In this document: positions 7,686 to 15,236 of the stretch, piece by piece
Layout of the letters: every line of letters begins with the position of its first letter
Position numbering within the stretch: the stretch's first letter is position 1
DNA from: Saccharopolyspora hirsuta
Lineage (GTDB): Bacteria; Actinomycetota; Actinomycetes; Mycobacteriales; Pseudonocardiaceae
Assembly (NCBI RefSeq): GCF_008630535.1
Contig: NZ_VWPH01000005.1
Location: 465,564 to 529,563 of the forward strand
Length of the DNA stretch: 64,000 bases
Reading direction: 5' to 3'
Made by a program: the position numbers and the translations under genes
Notes under the pieces: generated by a model
What the model saw: only the letters and a program-made list of their open reading frames with translations
What the model was told of the DNA's origin: nothing
The model's database searches: none

Positions 7686-8648
7686 GTGGACGACCAGTCC
7701 CGGGAGATCAATCGCCCCATCGGCGAGTACATCGGCATCCTGGCCGTGGACGTGCACGGCTTCAGCAAGCACAACAATGTGCAGCAGCAGACCATCGTGG
7801 AGGTCTTGGCAGACGTCCTGCAGCAGGCCACCATCCGCACCGGCCTGCGGAGCGACTGGGATGACCGCTTCCGAGCACATCGTGGTGACGGCTACCTCAT
7901 GAGCGTTCCCCAGGACCTGGTCGCCGTCGTCGTCGACAGGTTCTTCGACGCCCTGCAGGCCGAGCTGCGCCGCCGGGCCCCGCAGCTCCGCACCAACGAC
8001 ATCACGCTCAGGCTGCGGGCGAGTTTGCACCTGGGCCCCGTCCGAGCGTTCGACGCGCTGCTGACCGACTCCCCCAGCGGCAGGATCATGGTCGATGTCG
8101 GCCGCATGGTCGACGCGAAGTCCGTCAAAGCGCTCCTCGACCACTCGGACCCGGCCGTGACCCACGTGGCGGTGGTGATCTCGAGCTCGGTGATGGACGA
8201 GGTCGTGGCTGCCGGTCACACCGCCCGACAGCGCACCGAGTTCGTGCAGGCCCCGCTGGAGGTCGACGCCAAGGAGTACTCGGGGGTCGGATACCTGCGC
8301 GTACCGGCCCCGTCGGGCGAACTGCTCCGCTCGGGATTGCTCTCCGGCCAGCCCGAGCCGGAACCGGATGGTGGAGTCGCACCGAGCAGCGGTGTCCAGA
8401 ACAACTTGCACGGGTACGCGCGGAACGTCATCCAGACCGGTGCGATGGGGGACTTCACGGACCAATCGGCGCGGAGCAACGGCGGCATCGCGGTGAGCGG
8501 CAGCAACAACACCACCGCAGGCCGGGACATCGACCGGTCCCAGAACAAGCAGGAGTTCTCCGGCCGCTTCCACACGCGGGGCGACTCCAACTTCAGCCCG
8601 TCCAGCGGTCGACGTGTCGGCTCCGGAAACACCGCGGAGGAGCAGTGA
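7686..8648 (+). CDS. Class III nucleotide-cyclase-like protein with C-terminal RHIM-like motif
   Basis: The 320-residue protein starts at GTG 7686, with GGAGG 7 nt upstream. Residues 16-175 look like a class III cyclase homology domain: the metal-binding Asp22 (AVDVHGFS) and Asp68 (HRGDGY) are 46 residues apart, as in true cyclases. The Asn and Arg that stabilise the transition state appear replaced (VGRMVDAKSVK), so activity is uncertain. After a proline-rich linker, GYARNVIQTGAMGDF (residues 243-257) resembles the bacterial RHIM-like amyloid signalling motif. A further Gly/Asn repeat, GSNNTTAGRDIDRSQN (272-287), recurs in the next protein. It overlaps that gene by 4 nt. Confidence 0.65.
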   Translation: MDDQSREINRPIGEYIGILAVDVHGFSKHNNVQQQTIVEVLADVLQQATIRTGLRSDWDDRFRAHRGDGYLMSVPQDLVAVVVDRFFDALQAELRRRAPQLRTNDITLRLRASLHLGPVRAFDALLTDSPSGRIMVDVGRMVDAKSVKALLDHSDPAVTHVAVVISSSVMDEVVAAGHTARQRTEFVQAPLEVDAKEYSGVGYLRVPAPSGELLRSGLLSGQPEPEPDGGVAPSSGVQNNLHGYARNVIQTGAMGDFTDQSARSNGGIAVSGSNNTTAGRDIDRSQNKQEFSGRFHTRGDSNFSPSSGRRVGSGNTAEEQ

Positions 8649-10738
8649 GCGCGGTGAACTACGACGTCGACGACCTCGGCATGCTCGACCCGCCCAACCG
8701 GACAGCGTCTGAACCGACGCCGCTCGTCGAGGCACCAGCGCTCCAACCCGAGGCGGACGAAGCGGTCCACCAGCCCACCGCCTCGGTGGTGGGCAGCGGC
8801 AACGTCACCGCGCAGCGGGACGTCGACCAGTCCGTCAACCTGAACATCCTCAGCAACGAGCTTGCTGAAGTCGTGCTCGCCACTGCCCGTGCCCAGCAGC
8901 GAATCGGGCGCGGCTTGCAGGACGACGAAGCCCTCGAGCGCCTGTCCGCGAGCTACGAACCACCGCCGGGCCTGCTCGGTGAGGAGCCCGAAACCGCGTT
9001 CCGCATTCTGCGCGACCGGCGAGTGCTGATGATCACCGCGAAGGAACGCGAAGGCGGACAGTTCGCCGCCGCGCTGCGGTTGGGCCACGAGCTGCAGAAG
9101 GAGCACACCGGCCTGGTGGTCCGCGAGGAGCTGTTCGAGCAGAAGCTCGGCTTGCAGGCCAAGACGCTGCTGGTCGAGCACGAACCCGCCGTGGTCCTGG
9201 TCGACCTCCGGTGGGCCGGTGAAGAGGATTTCGAGAACGTTCGCCGCGGGCTGGTGGAGTTCACCAAGCAGCTGGAGGTGCCCTACCGGAGCTACCTCGT
9301 CCTGATCGTTCCGCAGGAGCAGGCGCGCAAGTTCGATGGTGTGCTCCCCAACCGGATGCACTGGCTGCAGAATCCCCCGTCCACCGAGGTCTTCGCCAAG
9401 CACGCTGTCGTGCCGAACCCGAAGGACCTGGTCCGAGGGGATGTCGAGAAGGCCTTGGACTCCCTGTGGCCACCGCGGGTCAAGGAAATCGCCGAAGAGG
9501 TGTCCGACCGCCATGCTCGTGGCGAAGATCCCGAACAGGCGCTCCTAGCCGCTCTCCACGAGCGCTCGCAGGCGCACACCCCGGAGTGGCGGAAGAAGAT
9601 CAGCCGGCACCAGGCGGAGGGGCACACCGAGTGGGTCGCGCTGCTCCTGGCGGCCAGCCTCCTGGAGGAGGCGTCCGCCCAGCACATCGTCGCAGCGTCC
9701 AAGGAGCTCTTGGCGTGCAGCGGCATCAAACCCGCCGAGGTCAACCCGTTGCTGAGCCCCAGCCCGCACACCAAGTTGTTGCAGCTGGAGGACGATTTCG
9801 ATGCCGGAACGCGCAAGTTCCGGCCGCGCGGATCCGGCCAGCAAGTGCTGCAGCACGTGTGGCGGGAGCATCACGACCTCCGGAAGACACTCCTGGGGTG
9901 GATCGGCGTTCTCCCCCGGAAGATCCGCGACTTGGCGCAAGAGGAGTTGGAGCAGGTAGCGGACCGCGTCGCCGAGCTCGCCGCCCAAGACGGTCCGCGC
10001 ATCGCGATCCTGCTCGCCGATTCGTGGGCGAAGACCGACGACGGGAAGCCGGACGACTACCGCCGGTCGATCGCCGTTCGGCTGTTGACCACGACCGCCA
10101 CCGACCTGTCGTTGGGCAAGCCCGTCCGGCAGAAGCTCTGGGAGTGGTCGCAGGACCCCAGCGCCGACCGCCAGCTGCTAACCGCGGAGGTCTGCGCCGG
10201 GATCGGCCAAGCGTTCCCACGCGTCGCCCTGACCCGCCTCAAGCACCTGGCCAACTCGGAGCACGACCTGGTGCGCGCAGCGGTCCGAAGAGCTGTCGAG
10301 CAGATCGGGGCCGAGCTCGGTGCGTCGACGTTCCTGCGCTACCTGGCGGAGTGGTTCGAGAACGCCACCCCGGGCCGGATGCTGATCCTGGCGGAGACCG
10401 TCGCGACCGTGCTCAGCGACCGGGCGCTGGACGTCGACGCCGATGCCGCGGCGTCGTTCTGGCAACAGGCCCTGACGACCATGCCGCCCGAGAACCTGCG
10501 TCCGGTGGTCGAGAGCTGGCTGGTCGCCACGGCCAAAGCCCCGCCCGAGCAGCGCGACGTCCTGGTCGAGCCGCTGGTCGCGGCCGCTGAGCACGACTCG
10601 CGCCGCATCGCGCAGCTGCAGTCCGCCAGCCGGTTCGGTCGGACGTACTTGGACCTCAGCTCGCTGGAGGCGGACCTGTCCGACGCCGTGCACCACCTGT
10701 GGACCCGGTTGGACGAAGTCGATCCGGTCCGGTTGTGA
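8645..10738 (+). CDS. Large P-loop-like protein with degenerate Walker A and HEAT-like C-terminus
   Basis: This 697-residue protein has no family I can name. Residues 50-65 (GSGNVTAQRDVDQSVN) match the Gly/Asn repeat of the preceding protein at 10 of 16 positions. Residues 126-150 (RVLMITAKEREGGQFAAALR and following) have the shape of a P-loop but lack the Walker A Gly-Lys-Thr. A Walker-B-like PAVVLVDLRW follows at 181-190. The C-terminal half is all-helical and HEAT-like, with repeated Leu/Ala-rich helices from about residue 480. It may be an inactive STAND-type scaffold. GTG 8645 overlaps the upstream stop by 4 nt and is preceded by GGAGGAG. Confidence 0.55.
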   Translation: MSAVNYDVDDLGMLDPPNRTASEPTPLVEAPALQPEADEAVHQPTASVVGSGNVTAQRDVDQSVNLNILSNELAEVVLATARAQQRIGRGLQDDEALERLSASYEPPPGLLGEEPETAFRILRDRRVLMITAKEREGGQFAAALRLGHELQKEHTGLVVREELFEQKLGLQAKTLLVEHEPAVVLVDLRWAGEEDFENVRRGLVEFTKQLEVPYRSYLVLIVPQEQARKFDGVLPNRMHWLQNPPSTEVFAKHAVVPNPKDLVRGDVEKALDSLWPPRVKEIAEEVSDRHARGEDPEQALLAALHERSQAHTPEWRKKISRHQAEGHTEWVALLLAASLLEEASAQHIVAASKELLACSGIKPAEVNPLLSPSPHTKLLQLEDDFDAGTRKFRPRGSGQQVLQHVWREHHDLRKTLLGWIGVLPRKIRDLAQEELEQVADRVAELAAQDGPRIAILLADSWAKTDDGKPDDYRRSIAVRLLTTTATDLSLGKPVRQKLWEWSQDPSADRQLLTAEVCAGIGQAFPRVALTRLKHLANSEHDLVRAAVRRAVEQIGAELGASTFLRYLAEWFENATPGRMLILAETVATVLSDRALDVDADAAASFWQQALTTMPPENLRPVVESWLVATAKAPPEQRDVLVEPLVAAAEHDSRRIAQLQSASRFGRTYLDLSSLEADLSDAVHHLWTRLDEVDPVRL

Positions 10739-10762
10739 CGCAGCGAGAGGAGGTAGGCGCAC

Positions 10763-11524
10763 ATGCACCACCGTCGGCTGGCGCGGGCGTTCCGCGAGCA
10801 GCTTGCCGCCGACCCCCACCGCGGCGCAGTCGGCCGACCGCACGTGGTCGCCTTGCGCAGCGCCGACCCGGCACTCCGGTTCGAGGCCAAGCTGTTCGTG
10901 GAGTGCCAGTGGTCGGGCGCCGGGGCTGCACCACCAGCTGCTCGGGAGATCGCCGCGGAGGGCATCATCCGCCGAGCCGAGAAGGTCAGCCAGGACCGCA
11001 CGCTGACCGAGTGCTCGCGGCTGCACGGCGAGCTGGCCATCGCGCTGCTCCGTTGGGAACTTGTGGAGGACACCAAGGTCCGTGCGCGAGCGCACTGCGC
11101 GTCAGTGACTGCCGATCCGGAACTCGCTTCAGCGGTGGCGACGCGGGAGGAGGCAGCGCGCCGCCAGGTCCTGCTCTCCTGGCAGCACGAGCAGCGGGAG
11201 CACGACGCGACGCGTCTGCGCTCGTTGATCGTTGACCCGCTCCGGGCCACTGCGTGGTGGTTCGCCGACAACCAGGACAAGATCGAAGAGCTGTCCGAGG
11301 TCGCCAAGGTGTTCCTGGACCTGCGGGCCGCCCTTGGTCCTGCCCGCGAGGAGGACACCGCTGGCCGTGTTCTGGACGAATTCCTGGACGGCGTCGACAG
11401 CGCCGAAGGGCTCCGGCTGCAGCTGTACCTGCAGCGGGTGTTCGGCGAGCGCGGCCGCAGCGACCTCGTCGAGCGCATTGACCCGGTTCTCCGGGACGCC
11501 GCCGGGGAGCCTGGTCCGAGCTGA
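10763..11524 (+). CDS. Helical protein of unknown function, last gene of the cyclase operon
   Basis: The 253-residue protein has no motif I recognise. It is predicted mostly helical with many charged residues, including a likely amphipathic stretch (ATREEAARRQVLLSWQHEQR) in the middle. There is no signal peptide and no convincing membrane segment. AGGAGG precedes ATG 10763, which lies 24 bp after the P-loop-like gene. A strong hairpin 4 nt after the stop closes the operon. Its conservation with the three genes before it would be the best clue to its role. Confidence 0.6.
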   Translation: MHHRRLARAFREQLAADPHRGAVGRPHVVALRSADPALRFEAKLFVECQWSGAGAAPPAAREIAAEGIIRRAEKVSQDRTLTECSRLHGELAIALLRWELVEDTKVRARAHCASVTADPELASAVATREEAARRQVLLSWQHEQREHDATRLRSLIVDPLRATAWWFADNQDKIEELSEVAKVFLDLRAALGPAREEDTAGRVLDEFLDGVDSAEGLRLQLYLQRVFGERGRSDLVERIDPVLRDAAGEPGPS

Positions 11525-11528
11525 GTCC

Positions 11529-11563
11529 GTGCCGGGCTGCGAGCTGCTCTCGCAGCCCGGCAC
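11529..11563 (+). terminator. Strong terminator-like hairpin after the cyclase operon
   Basis: GTGCCGGGCTGCGAG and its perfect complement form a 15 bp stem around the loop CTGCT, starting 4 nt after the stop codon at 11524. There is no U tract, which is usual for actinobacterial terminators. Confidence 0.85.
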
Positions 11564-11654
11564 GAGAGGGCGGGCGGGCGCGGCGAACCCGCAGTTCGGG
11601 GGTTTTCTCGGCTAAGGTGATCTTTCTCAGCGCCGTGGGAGGGGATGCGGACCG

Positions 11655-12140
11655 ATGCCCAAGTTCAGCTGGCACACCTGCCCCGTGCCCGAGGGCCTGC
11701 CGGTGCGGCAGGTGTACGGGTTCCTGTTCGTCCCCGACGGCCGGGTGCTGCTCCGGGTGGACGGCAGCAAGCACACCCTGCCCGGCGGGCGTCCCGAGCC
11801 CGGCGAGGTCGAGTACCGCGACATCCTGCGGCGGGAGTCGATGGAGGAGGTCACCGTCGACATCGACGAGCCGCACTACCTGGGCTACCAGTGCGTGGAC
11901 GACGGGATCGCGCCGTACGCGCAGGTGCGGATGGCCGCCGTGATCAGCCTGGTGCACCCGCCCGCGCCGGATCCGGACAGCGGCCGCACCTACCGGCGGC
12001 TGCTGGTGCACCCCGGCAAGGTCGGCGACCTGCTCGCCTGGGGCGAGACCGGCTACCTGCAGGCCACCGCGGCCGCCGAAGCCGCCGTCGCCGTCTTCCA
12101 CCTCCCGTCCGACGGCCTGCCCGAAACCGGCGACCTCTGA
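11655..12140 (+). CDS. Nudix hydrolase
   Basis: This 161-residue protein has a near-canonical Nudix box at residues 45-68 (GGRPEPGE to RRESMEEVTV). There is one extra residue between the first Glu and the Arg-Glu pair, and Thr replaces the usual Gly. It should hydrolyse a nucleoside diphosphate linked to another group, with Mg2+. The substrate is unknown. The opening (VPEGLPVRQVYGFLFVPDGR) is typical of small stand-alone Nudix proteins. It is monocistronic, between the terminator at 11563 and the pca promoter. Confidence 0.8.
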   Translation: MPKFSWHTCPVPEGLPVRQVYGFLFVPDGRVLLRVDGSKHTLPGGRPEPGEVEYRDILRRESMEEVTVDIDEPHYLGYQCVDDGIAPYAQVRMAAVISLVHPPAPDPDSGRTYRRLLVHPGKVGDLLAWGETGYLQATAAAEAAVAVFHLPSDGLPETGDL

Positions 12141-12272
12141 CCTGACACCCCCCCGAACCGCGGCGGGACGCCCGCTCGCGGCGCTTCTGCCTGCCCTCAT
12201 GACGCGGGAAATCCGCAGCCGCGTCCTTGACCTGAATCGAACCGCGCGCATATCGTTCGCAGAAAGCACAGG

Positions 12273-12289
12273 TGTTCACTATGCGCACA
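12273..12289. promoter_or_regulatory. Imperfect palindrome, candidate PcaR (IclR-family) operator
   Basis: TGTTCACTATGCGCACA is an imperfect palindrome ending 17 nt before the pcaI start codon. IclR-type activators of aromatic catabolism bind related TGTTCG...CGCACA palindromes upstream of their operons (from memory, not checked). The operon carries its own IclR gene, pcaR. Confidence 0.4.
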
Positions 12290-12306
12290 AGCGAGGAGTG
12301 GTCGGG

Positions 12307-13125
12307 GTGGCACGCATCCTGCAGCTCGACGAGGCGATCGCGGAGCTCGTCCACGACGGCGACGCGATCGCCCTGGAGGGCTTCACCCACCTGATCCCGG
12401 TCGCCGCCGGGCACGAGATCATCCGGCAGGGCCGCAAGGACCTCACCCTGATCCGGATGACCCCGGACATCGTCTACGACCAGCTCATCGGTGCCGGGTG
12501 CGCGCGCAAGCTGGTCTTCTCGTGGGGCGGCAACCCCGGCGTCGGCTCGCTGCACCGGTTCCGCGACGCCATCCAGAACTCCTGGCCGGTCCCGCTGGAG
12601 ATCGAGGAGCACAGCCACGCAGGCATGGCCAACCGCTACGCCGCGGGCGCCTCCGGGCTGCCGTTCGCGGTGCTGCGCGGCTACCGCGGCACCGACCTGC
12701 CCGCGCAGACCGACACCATCAAGCCGATCGAGTGCCCCTTCACCGGCGAGCAGCTGACCGCCGTGCCCGCGCTCAACCCGGACGTCGGCATCATCCACGC
12801 CCAGCAGGCCGACCGGGCAGGCAACGTGCAGATGTGGGGCATCACCGGGGTGCAGAAGGAGACCGTGCTGGCCTCGAAGCGCTCGCTGGTCACCGTCGAG
12901 GAGATCGTCGACGAGCTGACCCCGCGCCCCGGCGCGGTGGTGCTGCCGCAGTGGGTCGTCACCGCCGTCTCCGAGGTCCCGGGTGGCGCGCACCCGTCGT
13001 ACGCGCAGGGTTATTACGAGCGCGACAACGCCTACTACCAGCAGTGGGACCCGATCGGCCGGGACCGGGAGAAGTTCGCGAACTGGCTGGAGACCGAGGT
13101 CCAGCGGGAGAGGAGCGCGCGATGA
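12307..13125 (+). CDS. pcaI: 3-oxoadipate CoA-transferase subunit A
   Basis: This 272-residue protein is the alpha subunit of a family I CoA-transferase. It shows EGFTHLIPVAAGHEIIRQG near the start, a typical CoA-transferase opening, and GVQKETVLASKRSLVTVEEI later. With PcaJ it moves CoA from succinyl-CoA to 3-oxoadipate, the penultimate step of the beta-ketoadipate pathway. GTG 12307 has GAGGAG 8 nt upstream; an ATG-type frame further upstream is unlikely to be used. It is the first gene of the pca operon and overlaps pcaJ by 4 nt (ATGA). Confidence 0.85.
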   Translation: MARILQLDEAIAELVHDGDAIALEGFTHLIPVAAGHEIIRQGRKDLTLIRMTPDIVYDQLIGAGCARKLVFSWGGNPGVGSLHRFRDAIQNSWPVPLEIEEHSHAGMANRYAAGASGLPFAVLRGYRGTDLPAQTDTIKPIECPFTGEQLTAVPALNPDVGIIHAQQADRAGNVQMWGITGVQKETVLASKRSLVTVEEIVDELTPRPGAVVLPQWVVTAVSEVPGGAHPSYAQGYYERDNAYYQQWDPIGRDREKFANWLETEVQRERSAR

Positions 13126-13880
13126 CCGCCGAGTACACCGCGGACGAGATGATGACCGTCGGCGCGGCCCGGTCGCTGCGCGACGGCGCGGCCTGCTTCG
13201 TCGGCATCGGCCTGCCCAGCACCGCGGCCAACCTGGCGCGGCGCACGCACGCCCCGGACCTGGTGCTGATCTACGAGTCCGGCACGCTGGGCGCCAAACC
13301 GGACCGGCTGCCGCTGTCCATCGGCGACGGCGTGCTGGCCGACACCGCCGACTCGGTGATCAGCGTGCCGGAGATCTTCAACTACTGGCTGCAGCCCGGC
13401 CGCATCGACATCGGCTTCCTCGGCGGCGCGCAGGTCGACCGGTTCGGCAACATCAACACCACCGTCATCGGCGGCGACTACGCCAACCCGAAGGTGCGGC
13501 TGCCCGGGGCCGGTGGCGCCCCGGAGATCGCCGCGTCCTGCCGGGAGGTGCTGATCGTGATGCGGATGAGCCCGCGCAGCTTCGTCGACCGGCTCGACTT
13601 CGTCACCTCCGTCGGCTACGGCACCGGCAAGGGCGACCGGGAGGCGCTCGGGTTGCGCGGCCGGGGCCCGGTCAAGGTGATCACCGACCTGGGCGTGCTG
13701 GAACCCGACCCGGACACCTGCGAGCTCACCCTCACCCAGCTCAGCCCGGGCGCGACCGTCGAGCAGGCCAGGGCCGCCGTCGGGTGGCCGCTGAAGGTCG
13801 CCGACTCGCCGACCGAGCTGGCGCCGCCGACCGAGACCGAGCTCGCGGTGCTGCGCGAGCTGAAGGCCACCGTCGCATGA
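13122..13880 (+). CDS. pcaJ: 3-oxoadipate CoA-transferase subunit B
   Basis: This 252-residue protein is the beta subunit of the CoA-transferase. The catalytic Glu is expected in LIYESGTLG, which matches the family SENG-type motif, and the Gly-rich GIGLPSTAANLA lies just before it. It pairs with PcaI to activate 3-oxoadipate. Its ATG overlaps the pcaI stop, and its own stop overlaps the ATG of a 13-codon mini-ORF (13877-13918) that leads straight into pcaH. Confidence 0.88.
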   Translation: MTAEYTADEMMTVGAARSLRDGAACFVGIGLPSTAANLARRTHAPDLVLIYESGTLGAKPDRLPLSIGDGVLADTADSVISVPEIFNYWLQPGRIDIGFLGGAQVDRFGNINTTVIGGDYANPKVRLPGAGGAPEIAASCREVLIVMRMSPRSFVDRLDFVTSVGYGTGKGDREALGLRGRGPVKVITDLGVLEPDPDTCELTLTQLSPGATVEQARAAVGWPLKVADSPTELAPPTETELAVLRELKATVA

Positions 13881-13918
13881 CCGGCACCGCCCGCCCAGAA
13901 CTCGAGGAGCTGCGATGA
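13877..13918 (+). CDS. 13-codon mini-ORF bridging pcaJ and pcaH
   Basis: ATG 13877 overlaps the pcaJ stop (ATGA) and reads MTGTARPELEELR. Its stop then overlaps the pcaH ATG (ATGA), with GAGGAG inside it serving pcaH. It may act as a translational relay so ribosomes pass from pcaJ to pcaH without leaving the message. It could equally be chance. Confidence 0.3.
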   Translation: MTGTARPELEELR

Positions 13919-14664
13919 CCACTCGTGAAACCCGGTCGCCAGCCGGGCTGATCCTGCCCCGCTACGGCAGCGACGAGCCGTCCCACCCGGCGCTGGACAC
14001 GCCCGAGTACCGCTCGTCCGCGCTGCGCCACCCCAAGCAGCCGCTGCAGTACCTGCCGCACTACCTCACCGAGGTCACCGGTCCGCTGCTGGGCCAGGAC
14101 CGCTGCGGGGAGCACGACCACGACCTGACCGTCCAGCACGACGGGGAACCGCTGGGCGAGCGGATCATCGTCAGCGGCCGGGTGCTGGACTCCAACGGCA
14201 AGCCGGTGCCCAACACGCTGGTGGAGATCTGGCAGGCCAACGCCGCGGGCCGCTACCTGCACCAGGGCGACCGGCACCCGGCGCCGCTGGACCCGAACTT
14301 CTCCGGGACCGGCCGGTGCGTGACCGACGCCGACGGCAACTACAAGTTCATCACCATCAAGCCCGGCGCCTACCCGTGGCGCAACCACGACAACGCCTGG
14401 CGCCCCGCGCACATCCACTTCTCGCTGTTCGGGCAGGCGTTCACCCAGCGGTTGATCACCCAGATGTACTTCCCGGGCGACCCGCTGTTCCACCAGGACC
14501 CGATCTTCAACTCGGTGCGCGACGAGAAGGCCCGAGAGCGGATGATCTCCCGCTTCGACCTGGACACGACGGTGCCGGAGTGGGCGCTGAGCTACAAGTG
14601 GGACATCGTGCTGCGCGGCCCGCAGGCCACCGTGTTCGAGGACGAGGAAGAGGAGGACGACTGA
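13915..14664 (+). CDS. pcaH: Protocatechuate 3,4-dioxygenase beta subunit
   Basis: This 249-residue protein is the iron-binding subunit. It cleaves protocatechuate between the hydroxyls to 3-carboxy-cis,cis-muconate. All four Fe(III) ligands of the Pseudomonas enzyme align: Tyr114 (GRYLHQ), Tyr153 (PGAYPW), His166 and His168 (PAHIHF), with the same spacings of 39, 13 and 2 residues. The tail is acidic (EDEEEEDD). GAGGAG precedes ATG 13915. It overlaps pcaG by 1 nt. Confidence 0.93.
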   Translation: MTTRETRSPAGLILPRYGSDEPSHPALDTPEYRSSALRHPKQPLQYLPHYLTEVTGPLLGQDRCGEHDHDLTVQHDGEPLGERIIVSGRVLDSNGKPVPNTLVEIWQANAAGRYLHQGDRHPAPLDPNFSGTGRCVTDADGNYKFITIKPGAYPWRNHDNAWRPAHIHFSLFGQAFTQRLITQMYFPGDPLFHQDPIFNSVRDEKARERMISRFDLDTTVPEWALSYKWDIVLRGPQATVFEDEEEEDD

Positions 14665-15236
14665 TGGGTGCTTCCACTCCCCCCGCCACCACGCCGTCGC
14701 AGACCGTCGGCCCGTTCTTCGGCCTGCCCGGCGGGATCCTGTGGGCCGACGGCCCGGAGGTCGTCGCCGAGGGCGCACCGGGCGCGTTCCTGCTGCGCGG
14801 TCAGCTCCTCGACGGCGCCGGTGAGCCGATCCCGGACGGCGTGGTCGAGATCTGGCAGGCCGACGAGCAGGGCCGCTTCGACCACCCCGCCGACCCCCGC
14901 CCGGAGTCCTCGTCCTGGCAGGGCTTCGGCCGCTGCCCGACCGGCACCGACGGCGGGTTCTGGTTCCGCACCGTCAAACCCGGGCCGCTGCCCACGCCGA
15001 CCGGGCAGACCGAGGCGCCGCACATCAACGTGACCGTGCTGGCCCGCGGGATGCTCAACCGCGTGGTCACCCGCGTCTACTTCCCGGACGAGGAGCGGGC
15101 CAACGCCGCCGACCCGGTGCTGTCTGCAGTGGATCCCGCGCGCCGGGGCACGCTGCTCGCCACCCCGGACGACCAGGGCTACCGCTTCGACATCCGGATC
15201 CAGGGCGATGACGAGACCGTATTCTTCGCGATCTGA
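14664..15236 (+). CDS. pcaG: Protocatechuate 3,4-dioxygenase alpha subunit
   Basis: This 190-residue partner of PcaH has the same intradiol dioxygenase fold, with TPSQTVGPFFG near the start and DGVVEIWQADEQGRF in the core, but lacks the iron-ligand tyrosines. It shapes the substrate pocket in the alpha-beta protomer. ATG 14664 shares a base with the pcaH stop. The pcaB start lies 29 nt inside its 3' end. Confidence 0.92.
   Translation: MGASTPPATTPSQTVGPFFGLPGGILWADGPEVVAEGAPGAFLLRGQLLDGAGEPIPDGVVEIWQADEQGRFDHPADPRPESSSWQGFGRCPTGTDGGFWFRTVKPGPLPTPTGQTEAPHINVTVLARGMLNRVVTRVYFPDEERANAADPVLSAVDPARRGTLLATPDDQGYRFDIRIQGDDETVFFAI

Noticed and set aside
7686..10738. Canonical Pycsar or CBASS system
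   Set aside because: The cyclase domain is of class III type, but no TM, TIR, nuclease or phospholipase effector is adjacent and the transition-state residues are missing. CBASS uses a different synthase fold.
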